From NCBI RefSeq assembly GCF_002754475.1, contig NZ_PEFL01000001.1:3038001-3102000 (forward strand): a DNA stretch of 64,000 nt, in the 5' to 3' direction. The first letter of the stretch is position 1. The number at the start of each line of letters is the position of its first letter. The position numbers were made by a program, and so were the translations under genes. Under the pieces are notes generated by a model. The model worked only from the letters and a program-made list of their open reading frames with translations. It made no database searches and was not told where the DNA came from. The DNA comes from Comamonas sp. 26. GTDB taxonomy: Bacteria; Pseudomonadota; Gammaproteobacteria; Burkholderiales; Burkholderiaceae_C. Shown here one piece after another: positions 42,339 to 51,041 of this stretch.

Positions 42339-43685
42339 ATGCAAGTTGCCATCATCGGTGGCGGCTGGGCCGGCATGGCCGCCGCAGTACAGCTCTCGCT
42401 CAGCGGCCATCACCCCACAGTTTTTGAAGCCAGCCGCCAGTTGGGTGGCCGCGCCCGCAATCTGGATCTACCCAGTGGCATAGACGCCGACAACGGCCAG
42501 CACATTCTGATTGGCGCCTATGCCGACTGTCTGCGCCTGATGCGCATGGTTGGCACCGACCCCGAAAAAGCCTTGCTGCGCAAGCCACTGGCCATGCGCT
42601 ATGCCGATGGCAGCGGCCTCTCCTTCCCCAACCTTCCCGCACCGCTGGATGCCTTGATCGGCATTGCCAGCGCCAGCGGCTGGTCGCTGCGCGAGCGCGC
42701 CGCCTTGCTGGGCCGTGCCGTGCGCTGGCGCTTGCAGGGCTTTCGCTGCGCAGACACGGCCACGGTGGCCGATATCTGCACCGGCCTGCCCGGGCGGCTG
42801 CTCGATGAATTTATTGAGCCGCTGTGCGTCTCGGCTCTGAACCTGCCCGCAGCGCAGGCCAGCGGCAGCATCTTTTTGCGTGTGCTGCACGACGCCCTGT
42901 TTGCAGGCACCGGCGGCTCTCACTTTCTGGTACCGCGCTGCGGCTTGGGTGATTTATTTCCCGTGCCCGCCGCGCAATGGCTGCAAAGCCGGGGCCATGC
43001 CGTGCATACGGCCAGCCGCACTCAGGAACTGATTCCCCAAGGCCCGCAATGGCTGCTTCGCACAGCCAACCCCGTCATCGCCACCGCACTGGAGCAATCG
43101 CGCTTTGATGCCGTGCTGCTGGCCTGCCCGCCCCATGAAGCTGCAAGGCTGGCCCTGCTGGCCGCCGAAGACGAACGCCTGCCCGCCCGAAACGGTGTGC
43201 ACTACCAAAGCTGGGCACAAACCGCGCAGGCGCTTGAGCACACCGCCATTGCCACGGTTTACGCATGCACCAGCCATCGCCTAACAGCTGCCATGCCTTG
43301 GCTGGCCCTGCACCCCGGCGAGTCGGCACCCGCGCAGTTTGTGTTTGATCGCGGCCACCTGCACACCGAAGCTGCTGCCCGGCAAGGCCTGATGGCCTTT
43401 GTCATCAGCGACTGCCGGACAGACCGCGAAACGTTGCAGCATCAGGTACTGGAGCAAGCCCGCCAGCAACTGGGCTGGCAAGACATTGAAGCCGTGCAAA
43501 CCGTAGTGGAAAAACGCGCCACTTTTGCCTGCACTCCTGCTGCAGAGCGCCCTGAAATGGCGCTGGGCCATGGCCTGTGGGCCTGTGGCGACTACATTGC
43601 CGGCCCCTACCCCGCCACGCTGGAAGGCGCCGTACGCAGTGGCATGGCGGCGGCAGATGAACTAGTCAAAGCAGACCAGCTCTAG
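42339..43685 (+). CDS. hpnE: HpnE, squalene-forming FAD oxidoreductase
   Basis: 448 residues of the flavin amine oxidase/phytoene desaturase family. The N-terminal dinucleotide motif VAIIGGGWAGMAAAVQLS is clear, followed by FEASRQLGGRA and the C-terminal FAD motif WACGDYIAGPYPATLEGAVRSG. It reduces hydroxysqualene to squalene, completing HpnC-HpnD-HpnE. No squalene-hopene cyclase gene lies in the window, so the final hopanoid step must be elsewhere if it exists. Confidence 0.9.
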   Translation: MQVAIIGGGWAGMAAAVQLSLSGHHPTVFEASRQLGGRARNLDLPSGIDADNGQHILIGAYADCLRLMRMVGTDPEKALLRKPLAMRYADGSGLSFPNLPAPLDALIGIASASGWSLRERAALLGRAVRWRLQGFRCADTATVADICTGLPGRLLDEFIEPLCVSALNLPAAQASGSIFLRVLHDALFAGTGGSHFLVPRCGLGDLFPVPAAQWLQSRGHAVHTASRTQELIPQGPQWLLRTANPVIATALEQSRFDAVLLACPPHEAARLALLAAEDERLPARNGVHYQSWAQTAQALEHTAIATVYACTSHRLTAAMPWLALHPGESAPAQFVFDRGHLHTEAAARQGLMAFVISDCRTDRETLQHQVLEQARQQLGWQDIEAVQTVVEKRATFACTPAAERPEMALGHGLWACGDYIAGPYPATLEGAVRSGMAAADELVKADQL

Positions 43686-43828
43686 GCGTTGTAGCCCTCT
43701 CATCAGGGTATTCCTGATGCCTGAATAGTCCTGCAGCACCACGTTTGACAGCCGTTTGACAGCCACAGTTGCAACCATGGGTTGAGGGCTCACTCTCAGC
43801 CAAATAAAACCAAAGCAACGGAGACAAC

Positions 43829-44851
43829 ATGGCATCCACGTTCAACCAATCCACTCGCGAAGTTCTGACCATCTCGCGCCGCCATCTGCTGACGGGTGCA
43901 GGCGCGCTGGCCTGCAGCAGCTTGCTGCCCGGTCTGGCTCAGGCGGCCGATGACAACTGGCCCAGCCGCCCGATTCGCTTTGTTGTGCCTTTCGCACCCG
44001 GGGGCAGCTCAGAAATCGTGGCCCGCTCCACCGCAGCAGAACTCTCCAAGACGCTGGGTCAGAACGTGTTTGTGGACAACAAACCCGGCGCAGCAGGCAA
44101 TATCGCCATGCAGGAAGTAGCGCGTGCTGAGGACCAGAGCACCGTCATCCTCGGTCACATCGGCACACTGGCCGTCAACCCCTACATTTTTGACAAGCTG
44201 TCCTGGGACCCAAAGAAAGATTTTGTGCCTGTGAGCCTGCTGGCCAAGGTGCCTAGCCTGTATGTGGTGCACCCCGATCTGCCGGTCAAGAACATTGCCG
44301 AGCTGGTGGCCTATGCCAAAAAGAACCCCGGCAAGCTGGGCTACGGCTCGGCCGGCAATGGCAGCGCAGGCCACTTGGCGTTTGAATACCTGAAGATGAC
44401 CGCCGATATCTTCATGCTGCACGTGCCCTACCGCGGCACCGGCCCCATGATGACCGACCTGCTCTCGGGCCGTCTTGATGCCGCAGCTGTGGGCGCTGCT
44501 GCGCTGCTGCCGTTTATCAAGGCAGGCAAGGTGCGCTGCATTGCGACTGGCTCAACCAAGCGCCTGCCGCAACTGCCCGATGTGCCGACGGTGGCCGAGC
44601 AAGGCTTCCCCGGTTTTGAAATGACACAGTGGTACGGCATGCTGGCCCCATCGACCCTGCCTCGCGCCCATGTGGACAAGCTGGCGGTTGAATGCGCCAA
44701 AGCCGTCAAGGCCCCCGACGCCCTCAAGCGCCTGCTGGGCGATGCGGCGGAGCCCATTGGCAGCACGCCAGAGCAATTCGCCCAGTTCATCGCCACCGAG
44801 CAAAACCGCTGGCAAAAAGTACTGAAGCGCGCGCAAGTCAAGCCGAACTGA
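43829..44851 (+). CDS. Bug/TctC-family tripartite transporter substrate-binding protein
   Basis: 340 residues. A twin-arginine-type signal (SRRHLLTGAGALACSS, about residues 16-31, then AQAAD) directs it to the periplasm. The core motifs are RFVVPFAPGGSSEIVAR, VDNKPGAAGNIA, YGSAGNGSAGHLAFEYL and the C-terminal VPTVAEQGFPGFE. Bug proteins bind carboxylates for tripartite tricarboxylate transporters. There are no tctA/tctB genes nearby, common in betaproteobacteria where many Bug proteins are orphans. Ligand unknown. Confidence 0.9.
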   Translation: MASTFNQSTREVLTISRRHLLTGAGALACSSLLPGLAQAADDNWPSRPIRFVVPFAPGGSSEIVARSTAAELSKTLGQNVFVDNKPGAAGNIAMQEVARAEDQSTVILGHIGTLAVNPYIFDKLSWDPKKDFVPVSLLAKVPSLYVVHPDLPVKNIAELVAYAKKNPGKLGYGSAGNGSAGHLAFEYLKMTADIFMLHVPYRGTGPMMTDLLSGRLDAAAVGAAALLPFIKAGKVRCIATGSTKRLPQLPDVPTVAEQGFPGFEMTQWYGMLAPSTLPRAHVDKLAVECAKAVKAPDALKRLLGDAAEPIGSTPEQFAQFIATEQNRWQKVLKRAQVKPN

Positions 44852-44875
44852 GTAAAAGCGGGCGCAGCGAAGGTA

Positions 44876-44935
44876 TCCGCCTCCTCCGGCGCTACGCGCC
44901 AGAGAGGGGGAAGGCGCAAAGCGCCTCAGGGGGTG
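44876..44935. repeat. GC-rich intergenic repeat with two hairpins
   Basis: The segment contains GGCGC-TAC-GCGCC and AGGCGC-AAA-GCGCCT hairpins flanking an AGAGAGGGGGAAGG run. Elements of this build are widespread in Comamonadaceae genomes. It lies downstream of the Bug gene and may serve as a terminator for both convergent genes. Confidence 0.6.
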
Positions 44936-45151
44936 TCAATTACGTTCTATCCACCACTGGATAACGATCTTGGCGACGTAGCCAATAAAGCCAACGCCCA
45001 GACCCAGACAGATAACAAAGGTGCCGAACTTTCCTGCCTTGGACTGGCGCGCCAGCTGCAGGATGATGAACACCATGAACAAGATGAAGGCGCCCACGCC
45101 CCAGGTCAGAAAAAAGTGGGCGATCTGCTCTTCCGTATAGCCAAATATCAC
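44936..45151 (-). CDS. Small membrane protein, DUF2788-type
   Basis: 71 residues with two transmembrane helices (about 12-33 and 44-62) and a polar link with AGKFGTF. It resembles the DUF2788 family of unknown function found in betaproteobacteria. The stop lies at the end of the GC-rich repeat. It follows the DUF2189-type gene by 46 bases. Confidence 0.75.
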   Translation of the reverse strand: MIFGYTEEQIAHFFLTWGVGAFILFMVFIILQLARQSKAGKFGTFVICLGLGVGFIGYVAKIVIQWWIERN

Positions 45152-45197
45152 GACAACCAGGTCCTTACAGCCTTGCCAGGCCCTGGTCGTGCGGCGC

Positions 45198-46052
45198 TCA
45201 GGCGGCAGGCTCTATCGGTTCATCCCTGGAAGCAAATGCCGAGGCATCCACCAAGTCTCGATAAGCATGCCAGCTGGCATGGCCCAGCAAGGGCATCACA
45301 ACCAACAGCCCCAGCAAATAGCTGCCAAGGCCCAGCAAAGTCAACAATACAATCAGCGCCGCCCACAAAGCCATAGGCCTCGGGTTAGCCAGAACCACGG
45401 ACCAGCTGGTCAACACGGCCTGGCGCACAGTCACTCGCCTGTCCAGCATCAGCGGCATGGCCACTACGCTGGACGCAAATATCGGGGCAGCCAGAAAGCT
45501 GCCCAAAGCCATCCATTGCATGAAAAGCTGACCATCCTTGGCCAGCACCACATCCGCAATGAAGTCCTGCAATGTCTCCACATGCACGGGCGACATCACG
45601 GTGATCAACGATGCAGAAATCAGCACCCAGCCTGTGGCCGCCAGCGCCAGCAGCGCACCAAACTTCACCATGCACCAGTACCCTCCCCGACCCGTGGCAT
45701 GGCAGCTTTGCCATTGAGTCCAGGTTTTGCGAATCAGACTCCAGTTCGCAGTCTCACCGCGCTCAATGGCCCGGCTGATGGCATACAGGCTGGTGGCCAC
45801 CAGAGGCCCTACCACCAGAAAGCCAGACAAGGCTCCTGCCATCAACCAGAAGCGATTGTGCCCCACGGTCAGGATGGCTGCACCGATCAGGATCAAGATG
45901 AGACCATGCGCCATGCTCATTAAAGGAGCGTTAGCAATGTCCCGCAAGGCTCTGGAAAGCCACACCAGCGGCTGACTCCAGGAGATGGTATGCACCGGCG
46001 CCAGTGGCGGCGGGGTGAAAAGGCAGGCGGTCTGGCAGGTAGGCATAGGCAA
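45198..46052 (-). CDS. Multi-pass membrane protein, DUF2189-type
   Basis: 284 residues with about six hydrophobic segments: paired helices near 50-66 and 70-87, one near 128-150, and three from 175 to 255. The phrases GHNRFWLMAGALSGFLVVGPLVATSLYAISR and LGHASWHAYRDLVDAS are typical of the DUF2189 family. Function unknown; family members are predicted inner-membrane proteins. It lies in a minus-strand group with the HAD phosphatase. Confidence 0.78.
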   Translation of the reverse strand: MPMPTCQTACLFTPPPLAPVHTISWSQPLVWLSRALRDIANAPLMSMAHGLILILIGAAILTVGHNRFWLMAGALSGFLVVGPLVATSLYAISRAIERGETANWSLIRKTWTQWQSCHATGRGGYWCMVKFGALLALAATGWVLISASLITVMSPVHVETLQDFIADVVLAKDGQLFMQWMALGSFLAAPIFASSVVAMPLMLDRRVTVRQAVLTSWSVVLANPRPMALWAALIVLLTLLGLGSYLLGLLVVMPLLGHASWHAYRDLVDASAFASRDEPIEPAA

Positions 46053-46091
46053 CTCCTCTTCGCCGACCCGCGCACGCTCTCGCTCGTCAGG

Positions 46092-46841
46092 TCAACGATC
46101 TGCCAGCCCCTGACACAACTGCCAAAGGCTGGCGACTGTGACGTGGGGTTCAGGACCCACGCAAGGCCATGCTAACTGCTCACGGTTGAGCCACACCGCG
46201 TGCATACCCGCATCCATGGCGCCCTGCACATCCAGAGCCGCATCATCGCCGATATGCAGCACATGCTCGGGCGCGACGCCCACGGCATCGGCTGCGGCCT
46301 GGAAAAAGCGTATATCCGGCTTGGCCATGCCCGCACCGCTGGCCGACAGCGATGCCTTGAAGTGTTCACCAATGCCAACCACATTCACGTTGGCATTGCC
46401 GTTGGAGAGCGCCACGACTGGCCAGCGCTGCGAGAAGAACTGCAGGGCAGGCAATGCGTCATCAAACAGATCCACCTGATGGCGTGCCGCAAAAAATTCA
46501 TCGAATGCAGGCTCGGCCAGTGCCGGGTCGTCCCCAGCACGCGTCAGTGCCAGACGAATGGATTCGCGACGCAGGCCACTCAGGTCGGTTTTCAGATCAG
46601 GGCGCAGCGTCACAATTTCATGGCGCAGTGCCCGCACCGTCGCGGTATCTCCCAGACTTTGGGCCGTGCCGGGCGCATGCTGCTCCAGCCAGCGCAGCAA
46701 AATGCCTTCGGCCTTGGCAATGGTGGGCCAGATAGGCCATAACGTGTCATCCAGATCCAAGCTGATGGCACGAATCTGGCCGCTAGCGCGCAGCTGCTGC
46801 AGAATTTCGATGGCGGGATTGATGGTGTCTTGAGCTTGCAT
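46092..46841 (-). CDS. HAD-family hydrolase (YigB-like phosphatase)
   Basis: 249 residues from the ATG at 46839-46841 (MQAQDTINP). HAD motif I is LDLDDTLWP, motif II SNGNAN, motif III with Lys in GMAKPDIRFF, and motif IV HIGDDAALDVQGA. The first Asp is the nucleophile. A helical cap between motifs I and II fits subclass IA. The substrate may be a phosphorylated flavin or sugar, but this is not shown. It is divergent from hemH. Confidence 0.85.
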   Translation of the reverse strand: MQAQDTINPAIEILQQLRASGQIRAISLDLDDTLWPIWPTIAKAEGILLRWLEQHAPGTAQSLGDTATVRALRHEIVTLRPDLKTDLSGLRRESIRLALTRAGDDPALAEPAFDEFFAARHQVDLFDDALPALQFFSQRWPVVALSNGNANVNVVGIGEHFKASLSASGAGMAKPDIRFFQAAADAVGVAPEHVLHIGDDAALDVQGAMDAGMHAVWLNREQLAWPCVGPEPHVTVASLWQLCQGLADR

Positions 46842-46912
46842 ACCCGCAAGGATAGCGGCAATGCAAACGCGCAGAGCTGCCACGCTCGCTTCTTAGCTGA
46901 CACAATTGCGCC

Positions 46913-48010
46913 ATGCCATCACGCTTTGCGCCCGAACCCAGCTTCCGCCACGATCAATCCGCCCGCACCGGCATTCTGCTGTGCAATCTAGGCACACCCG
47001 ATGCCCCGACTGCCGCAGCCGTGCGCCCGTATCTGGCCCAGTTTCTGAGCGATGACCGAGTCGTCGAGATTCCCAAACTCGCCTGGTGGCCGATTCTGCA
47101 CGGCATCATCTTGCGCACGCGTCCGGCCAAATCGGCCGCCAAGTACGCCACGGTCTGGCATGAAAAAGACGGCTCCCCACTTCTGCACTGGACCACGCGC
47201 CAGGCCACACTGTTGCGCGGCTGGCTGGGCGAGCGCGGCCACAACGTGCAGGTGCTGCCCGCCATGCGCTATGGCAAGCCGTCCATCGAGGCGCAACTGG
47301 ATGCCCTCAAAAAAGAAGGCTGCACGCGCATTCTGATTTTGCCGCTGTACCCTCAGTACTCGGGCACGACCACGGCCAGCGTGTTTGATGCCGTGTATGA
47401 CTGGGCCAAGACCCAGCGCCACATTCCTGAGCTGCGCTTTGTGAACCGTTACCACGACGATGCAGGCTATATCGACGCACTGGCCCAGCGCATCGAAGCG
47501 CACTGGCGCGGCCATGGCCGGGGGGAAAAGCTGGTCATGAGCTTTCACGGCGTGCCCGAGCGCACCCTGCACCTGGGCGACCCCTATCACTGCGAATCGC
47601 ACAAAACTGCGCGCCTGCTGGCCGAGCGCCTCAAGCTCAATGCCGATCAGTACCTGGTCACCTTCCAGTCGCGATTTGGCAAGGCCAAGTGGCTGGAACC
47701 CTATACCGAACCCTCGCTGATTGCCTTGGCGCAGGCCGGAACCCAGCGCGTAGATGTTGTCTGCCCCGGCTTTACCAGCGACTGCCTTGAAACACTGGAA
47801 GAAATCAGCCAGGAAGCACGCGAAGCCTTTCTGCACGCAGGCGGCAAGCAGTTTGAATACATAGACTGCCTGAACGACAGCGCGCCGTGGCTGACGGCTC
47901 TGAGCAATATTGCCCAGCAGCACATGCAGGGCTGGCCCACGCAGCGCGAAGACGAAGCCGAACTCAAGGCCCGAGCCCAGCGCGCCCAATCGACTGGGTC
48001 ATCTCAGTAA
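46913..48010 (+). CDS. hemH: Ferrochelatase, haem synthesis
   Basis: 365 residues. The opening TGILLCNLGTPDAPTAAAVRPYLAQFLSD, the PQYSGTTTASVFDAV segment, the catalytic His in MSFHGVPERT and CPGFTSDCLETLEEI are all ferrochelatase signatures. It inserts Fe(II) into protoporphyrin IX at the inner membrane. It is divergent from the HAD gene and stands alone, as is common. Confidence 0.97.
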   Translation: MPSRFAPEPSFRHDQSARTGILLCNLGTPDAPTAAAVRPYLAQFLSDDRVVEIPKLAWWPILHGIILRTRPAKSAAKYATVWHEKDGSPLLHWTTRQATLLRGWLGERGHNVQVLPAMRYGKPSIEAQLDALKKEGCTRILILPLYPQYSGTTTASVFDAVYDWAKTQRHIPELRFVNRYHDDAGYIDALAQRIEAHWRGHGRGEKLVMSFHGVPERTLHLGDPYHCESHKTARLLAERLKLNADQYLVTFQSRFGKAKWLEPYTEPSLIALAQAGTQRVDVVCPGFTSDCLETLEEISQEAREAFLHAGGKQFEYIDCLNDSAPWLTALSNIAQQHMQGWPTQREDEAELKARAQRAQSTGSSQ

Positions 48011-48065
48011 AACCAGAGCGGCCAAGCACCCGCGAACTGGCACGGCATATGCAGCCTGAAAGGGC

Positions 48066-49034
48066 ATGCATATCCACGCCCGCTCCATTCGCTATTTCGA
48101 CATGATTCGCCGCTGCGGCTCCATACGCGAGGCCGCACGCCACCTGCATGTCGCCTCATCGGCTGTCAATCGCCAGTTGCTGCTGCTCGAAGACGAGATT
48201 GGCAGTCCGCTGTTCGAGCGCCTCAGCTCCGGCCTGCGGCTCACGGCTGCCGGCGAGGTGTTCTCGCGCCATGTCATCACGGTGCTGCAGGACGAGCACC
48301 GCCTTGCCACCGAACTGGAGTTGCTGCGCGGCGTGCGCCGCGGCTCTGTCAGCGTGGCTGCCGTGGAAGGTCTTAACGCCGACCTGATGCCTGCCGTGCT
48401 CACCCAGATGCACAGGCGCTATCCGACGATTCAGATTCATGTGCGCACCTGTGGCTCGCAACAGGCTGCACAGGCCGTGATTCAGGGCGATGCGGACGTT
48501 GGCATCGGCTTTTCAGTCAAGCGCCACGACAATCTGCGCCAGTGCACCATGGGCCGGTTTGCGCTGGGTGCCATCGTGCCGCCCAAGCACCCGATTGCCC
48601 AGCTGGAGCGCGTGGGTTTTGCACAATGCGCGGCCTTTCCGTTGATTCTGCCAACGCCCGAGCTCTCCATGCACGAGCTGCTGCAGCCCTTGTTGACGCA
48701 CCACAAGCGTGCATTGCAGGTGCTGCTGGAAACCTCGTCCATAGAGCTGGCCAAAAGTCTGGTCGAGCGCGGCGTGGGGCTCTCTTTCCAGAGCCGTCTG
48801 GGTCTGGAAAGAGAGCTGCGCGAGGGGCGGCTGGTCCATGTGCCGCTGGACACACCCAGCACGCTGTATTCCGAACTGGGCGTCTACGTGCGTGCGGGGC
48901 GCACGCTGCCTTCGGCACTCGACGCCTTCAACCGCATCGTGGCCGACGCCATAGAAACCCGCGAGAACGAGGAAAGTGCGGCATTGCGTGAATGGGTCGA
49001 TAGCTATGGGAAAGCTACGTCCACCCATCCTTAG
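48066..49034 (+). CDS. LysR-family transcriptional regulator
   Basis: 322 residues. The winged helix-turn-helix lies at about residues 4-62 (IRYFDMIRRCGSIREAARHLHVASSAVNRQLLLLEDEIGSPLFER), followed by a linker helix and a periplasmic-binding-like effector domain. It lies directly upstream of, and in the same direction as, the oxygenase, transporter and molybdenum hydroxylase genes, so it probably controls them in response to the pathway substrate. Most LysR regulators are divergent from their targets, so the parallel arrangement is slightly unusual. Confidence 0.88.
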   Translation: MHIHARSIRYFDMIRRCGSIREAARHLHVASSAVNRQLLLLEDEIGSPLFERLSSGLRLTAAGEVFSRHVITVLQDEHRLATELELLRGVRRGSVSVAAVEGLNADLMPAVLTQMHRRYPTIQIHVRTCGSQQAAQAVIQGDADVGIGFSVKRHDNLRQCTMGRFALGAIVPPKHPIAQLERVGFAQCAAFPLILPTPELSMHELLQPLLTHHKRALQVLLETSSIELAKSLVERGVGLSFQSRLGLERELREGRLVHVPLDTPSTLYSELGVYVRAGRTLPSALDAFNRIVADAIETRENEESAALREWVDSYGKATSTHP

Positions 49035-49235
49035 CAGCAAATCTCAGGCCACCTCAAGTCCCTGCACCGGCCTTGTGCGCACACCTTCGACTCAATGCAC
49101 CAACGCCGTGCATCTCTTTACCCGCAAGCGATAACCGCTCACATTTTTAGATCACCCCGCAGCAAAAGCTGCGCTATCCAGCACAGAGCATGCTTTCTAA
49201 ACTGGCTCCAGATCTTCAGCTTTTGGAAGCCTTTT

Positions 49236-50189
49236 GTGAGCCACTCTGCCCTCCCCATCATCGATATCAGCGGCCTGCGCAGCCATGATCCCGTGGATCA
49301 GCACCTGGTGGCAGGGCAGCTGCGCCAGGCTTGCGAGCAACGCGGCTTTTTCTACATCACCGGCCACGGCATCGACCCGGCGCTGATCCACAACGTATTT
49401 GCCGCCAGCCAGCGCTTCTTTGACCTGCCCATGGCTGAAAAGCTGGCTGTAGACAAAAAACTCTCCCGCAGCAATCGCGGCTATGAACCGCTGCGCGCCC
49501 AGACGCTGGAGAGCGGCGCACCACCCGACCTCAAGGAAAGCTTTTATGCGGGTGCCGAGGTTGCCGCCAACGACCCGCGCGTTCTGGCCGGCCGCTTCAA
49601 TACCGGACCCAACCAATGGCCAGAGACTCTGCCCGATTTCCGCACCGTAATGCAGAGCTACTACCAGGCGGCCTATGGCCTGGGTGCTACCGTCGTACGC
49701 GGCCTGGCCCTGTCGCTGGGCCTGCCGATCAGCCACTTCGATGGCTATCTGCATGAAGCCGCCGCCACCCTGCGCCTGCTGCACTACCCGCCTCAGCCCG
49801 CCAACCCCGAACCCGGCGAAAAAGGCTGTGGCGCGCACACGGACTTTGGCGGCGTGACGCTGCTGCTGCAGGACGAGGCTGGCGGTCTGCAGGTCTGGGA
49901 CAAAGATGGGCAAAGCTGGATCGATGCACCACCCGTGCCCGGAGCCTTCGTGGTCAATATCGGCGACCTGTTTGCACGCTGGACCAATGACCGCTATGTA
50001 TCCACCTTGCACCGGGTGATCAATATCTCGGGCCGCGAGCGCTACTCCGTGCCTTTTTTCTTCACCGGCAACCCGATGCACAAGGTGGAATGCATTACCA
50101 CCTGCCTGGACGAAGGCGAACAGCCCAAGTACCCGGCCGTCACGGTGGAGCAGCACCAGATCGAATGCTATCGCCGCACCTACGGTTGA
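49236..50189 (+). CDS. 2-oxoglutarate/Fe(II)-dependent oxygenase (isopenicillin N synthase family)
   Basis: 317 residues from a GTG at 49236 with GGAAG upstream; the open frame continues to an ATG at 49095 but that extension lacks family features. The double-stranded beta-helix Fe ligands are His201, Asp203 (HTDFGG) and His259 (LHRVIN), and the RxS pair for 2-oxoglutarate is Arg269/Ser271 (ERYSV). The N-terminal DIOX segment begins LPIIDISGLR. It oxidises an organic substrate using O2 and 2-oxoglutarate. As the first structural gene of the cluster it likely acts early or late on a heterocycle; the substrate is unknown. Confidence 0.85.
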   Translation: MSHSALPIIDISGLRSHDPVDQHLVAGQLRQACEQRGFFYITGHGIDPALIHNVFAASQRFFDLPMAEKLAVDKKLSRSNRGYEPLRAQTLESGAPPDLKESFYAGAEVAANDPRVLAGRFNTGPNQWPETLPDFRTVMQSYYQAAYGLGATVVRGLALSLGLPISHFDGYLHEAAATLRLLHYPPQPANPEPGEKGCGAHTDFGGVTLLLQDEAGGLQVWDKDGQSWIDAPPVPGAFVVNIGDLFARWTNDRYVSTLHRVINISGRERYSVPFFFTGNPMHKVECITTCLDEGEQPKYPAVTVEQHQIECYRRTYG

Positions 50190-50200
50190 CGGAGGCCACG

Positions 50201-51001
50201 ATGACAAACTCACGCAATATGGTGCTGATCCACGGGGCCTGGCAGGGCAGCTGGGCTTTTGCAGCCTGGATTCCCCTGCTGCAGGCCAAAGGCTGGAACG
50301 TGATTGCCGTCAACCTGCCGGGCAACGATGCATCGACCGAAGACGAGGGCCACGCCCACCTGAGCGGCTACACGAATCATGTGCTGCGGGTGCTGGAATC
50401 GCTGGACGGCCCTGCCGTGGTGATCGGCCACAGCGGCGGTGGCATCACAGCCTCTCAGGTCGCACAGGCCGCACCGGAGCGCGTCAGCGCCCTGGTCTAC
50501 CTGGCCGGCATGATGCTTCCCAGCGGCATGGGCTATGCCGATGTGATCCGGCAATGCCGGGCCGCCGACCCAACGTTTCGCTACGAAGGCATAGGACCTC
50601 ATTTGATCTGGAATGAGGATCACAGCGCCAGCAGCGTCGCGCTGGATGCAGCCATGACCGTGTTTCTTCATGACTGCAATCCGACCGCGGCGCTCAAGGC
50701 TGCCAGCCGCCTGTGCGTCCAACCCGAGACGGGCCGAGCCATGCTCAACCAGCTCAGCGCGGAACGCTTTGGCCGGATACCTCGCATCTATGTGGAATGC
50801 CGCCATGACCGGTCCGTGACGCTGCATCTGCAGCAGCGCATGCAGCAACTCACGCCGGGCGCCAGGCGTATCAGCCTCGACTGCGGCCATGTGCCCCAAC
50901 TGGCCTGCCCGCAAGAGCTGACCGATGCCTTGCTGCCCGCTTTGAATGAAATTGCCTTCAAGCCATTGATGGATTTGCGCATACCGCTCATCAATGTATA
51001 G
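50201..51001 (+). CDS. Alpha/beta hydrolase, esterase/amidase-like
   Basis: 266 residues from ATG 50201 with GGAGG 6 bases upstream. The N-terminus MVLIHGAWQGSWAF has the oxyanion motif, the nucleophile elbow is GHSGGG (Ser about 89), and the C-terminal His lies in SLDCGHVPQL. The fold resembles plant-type methylesterases and hydroxynitrile lyases. It follows the oxygenase gene by 11 bases and its end overlaps the transporter leader region. It may hydrolyse an ester, amide or opened ring in the pathway; this is inference. Confidence 0.83.
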   Translation: MTNSRNMVLIHGAWQGSWAFAAWIPLLQAKGWNVIAVNLPGNDASTEDEGHAHLSGYTNHVLRVLESLDGPAVVIGHSGGGITASQVAQAAPERVSALVYLAGMMLPSGMGYADVIRQCRAADPTFRYEGIGPHLIWNEDHSASSVALDAAMTVFLHDCNPTAALKAASRLCVQPETGRAMLNQLSAERFGRIPRIYVECRHDRSVTLHLQQRMQQLTPGARRISLDCGHVPQLACPQELTDALLPALNEIAFKPLMDLRIPLINV

Positions 51002-51041
51002 CAAACAACTCTCCCACCTTCGCACTATTCAGGAAGCTCCC

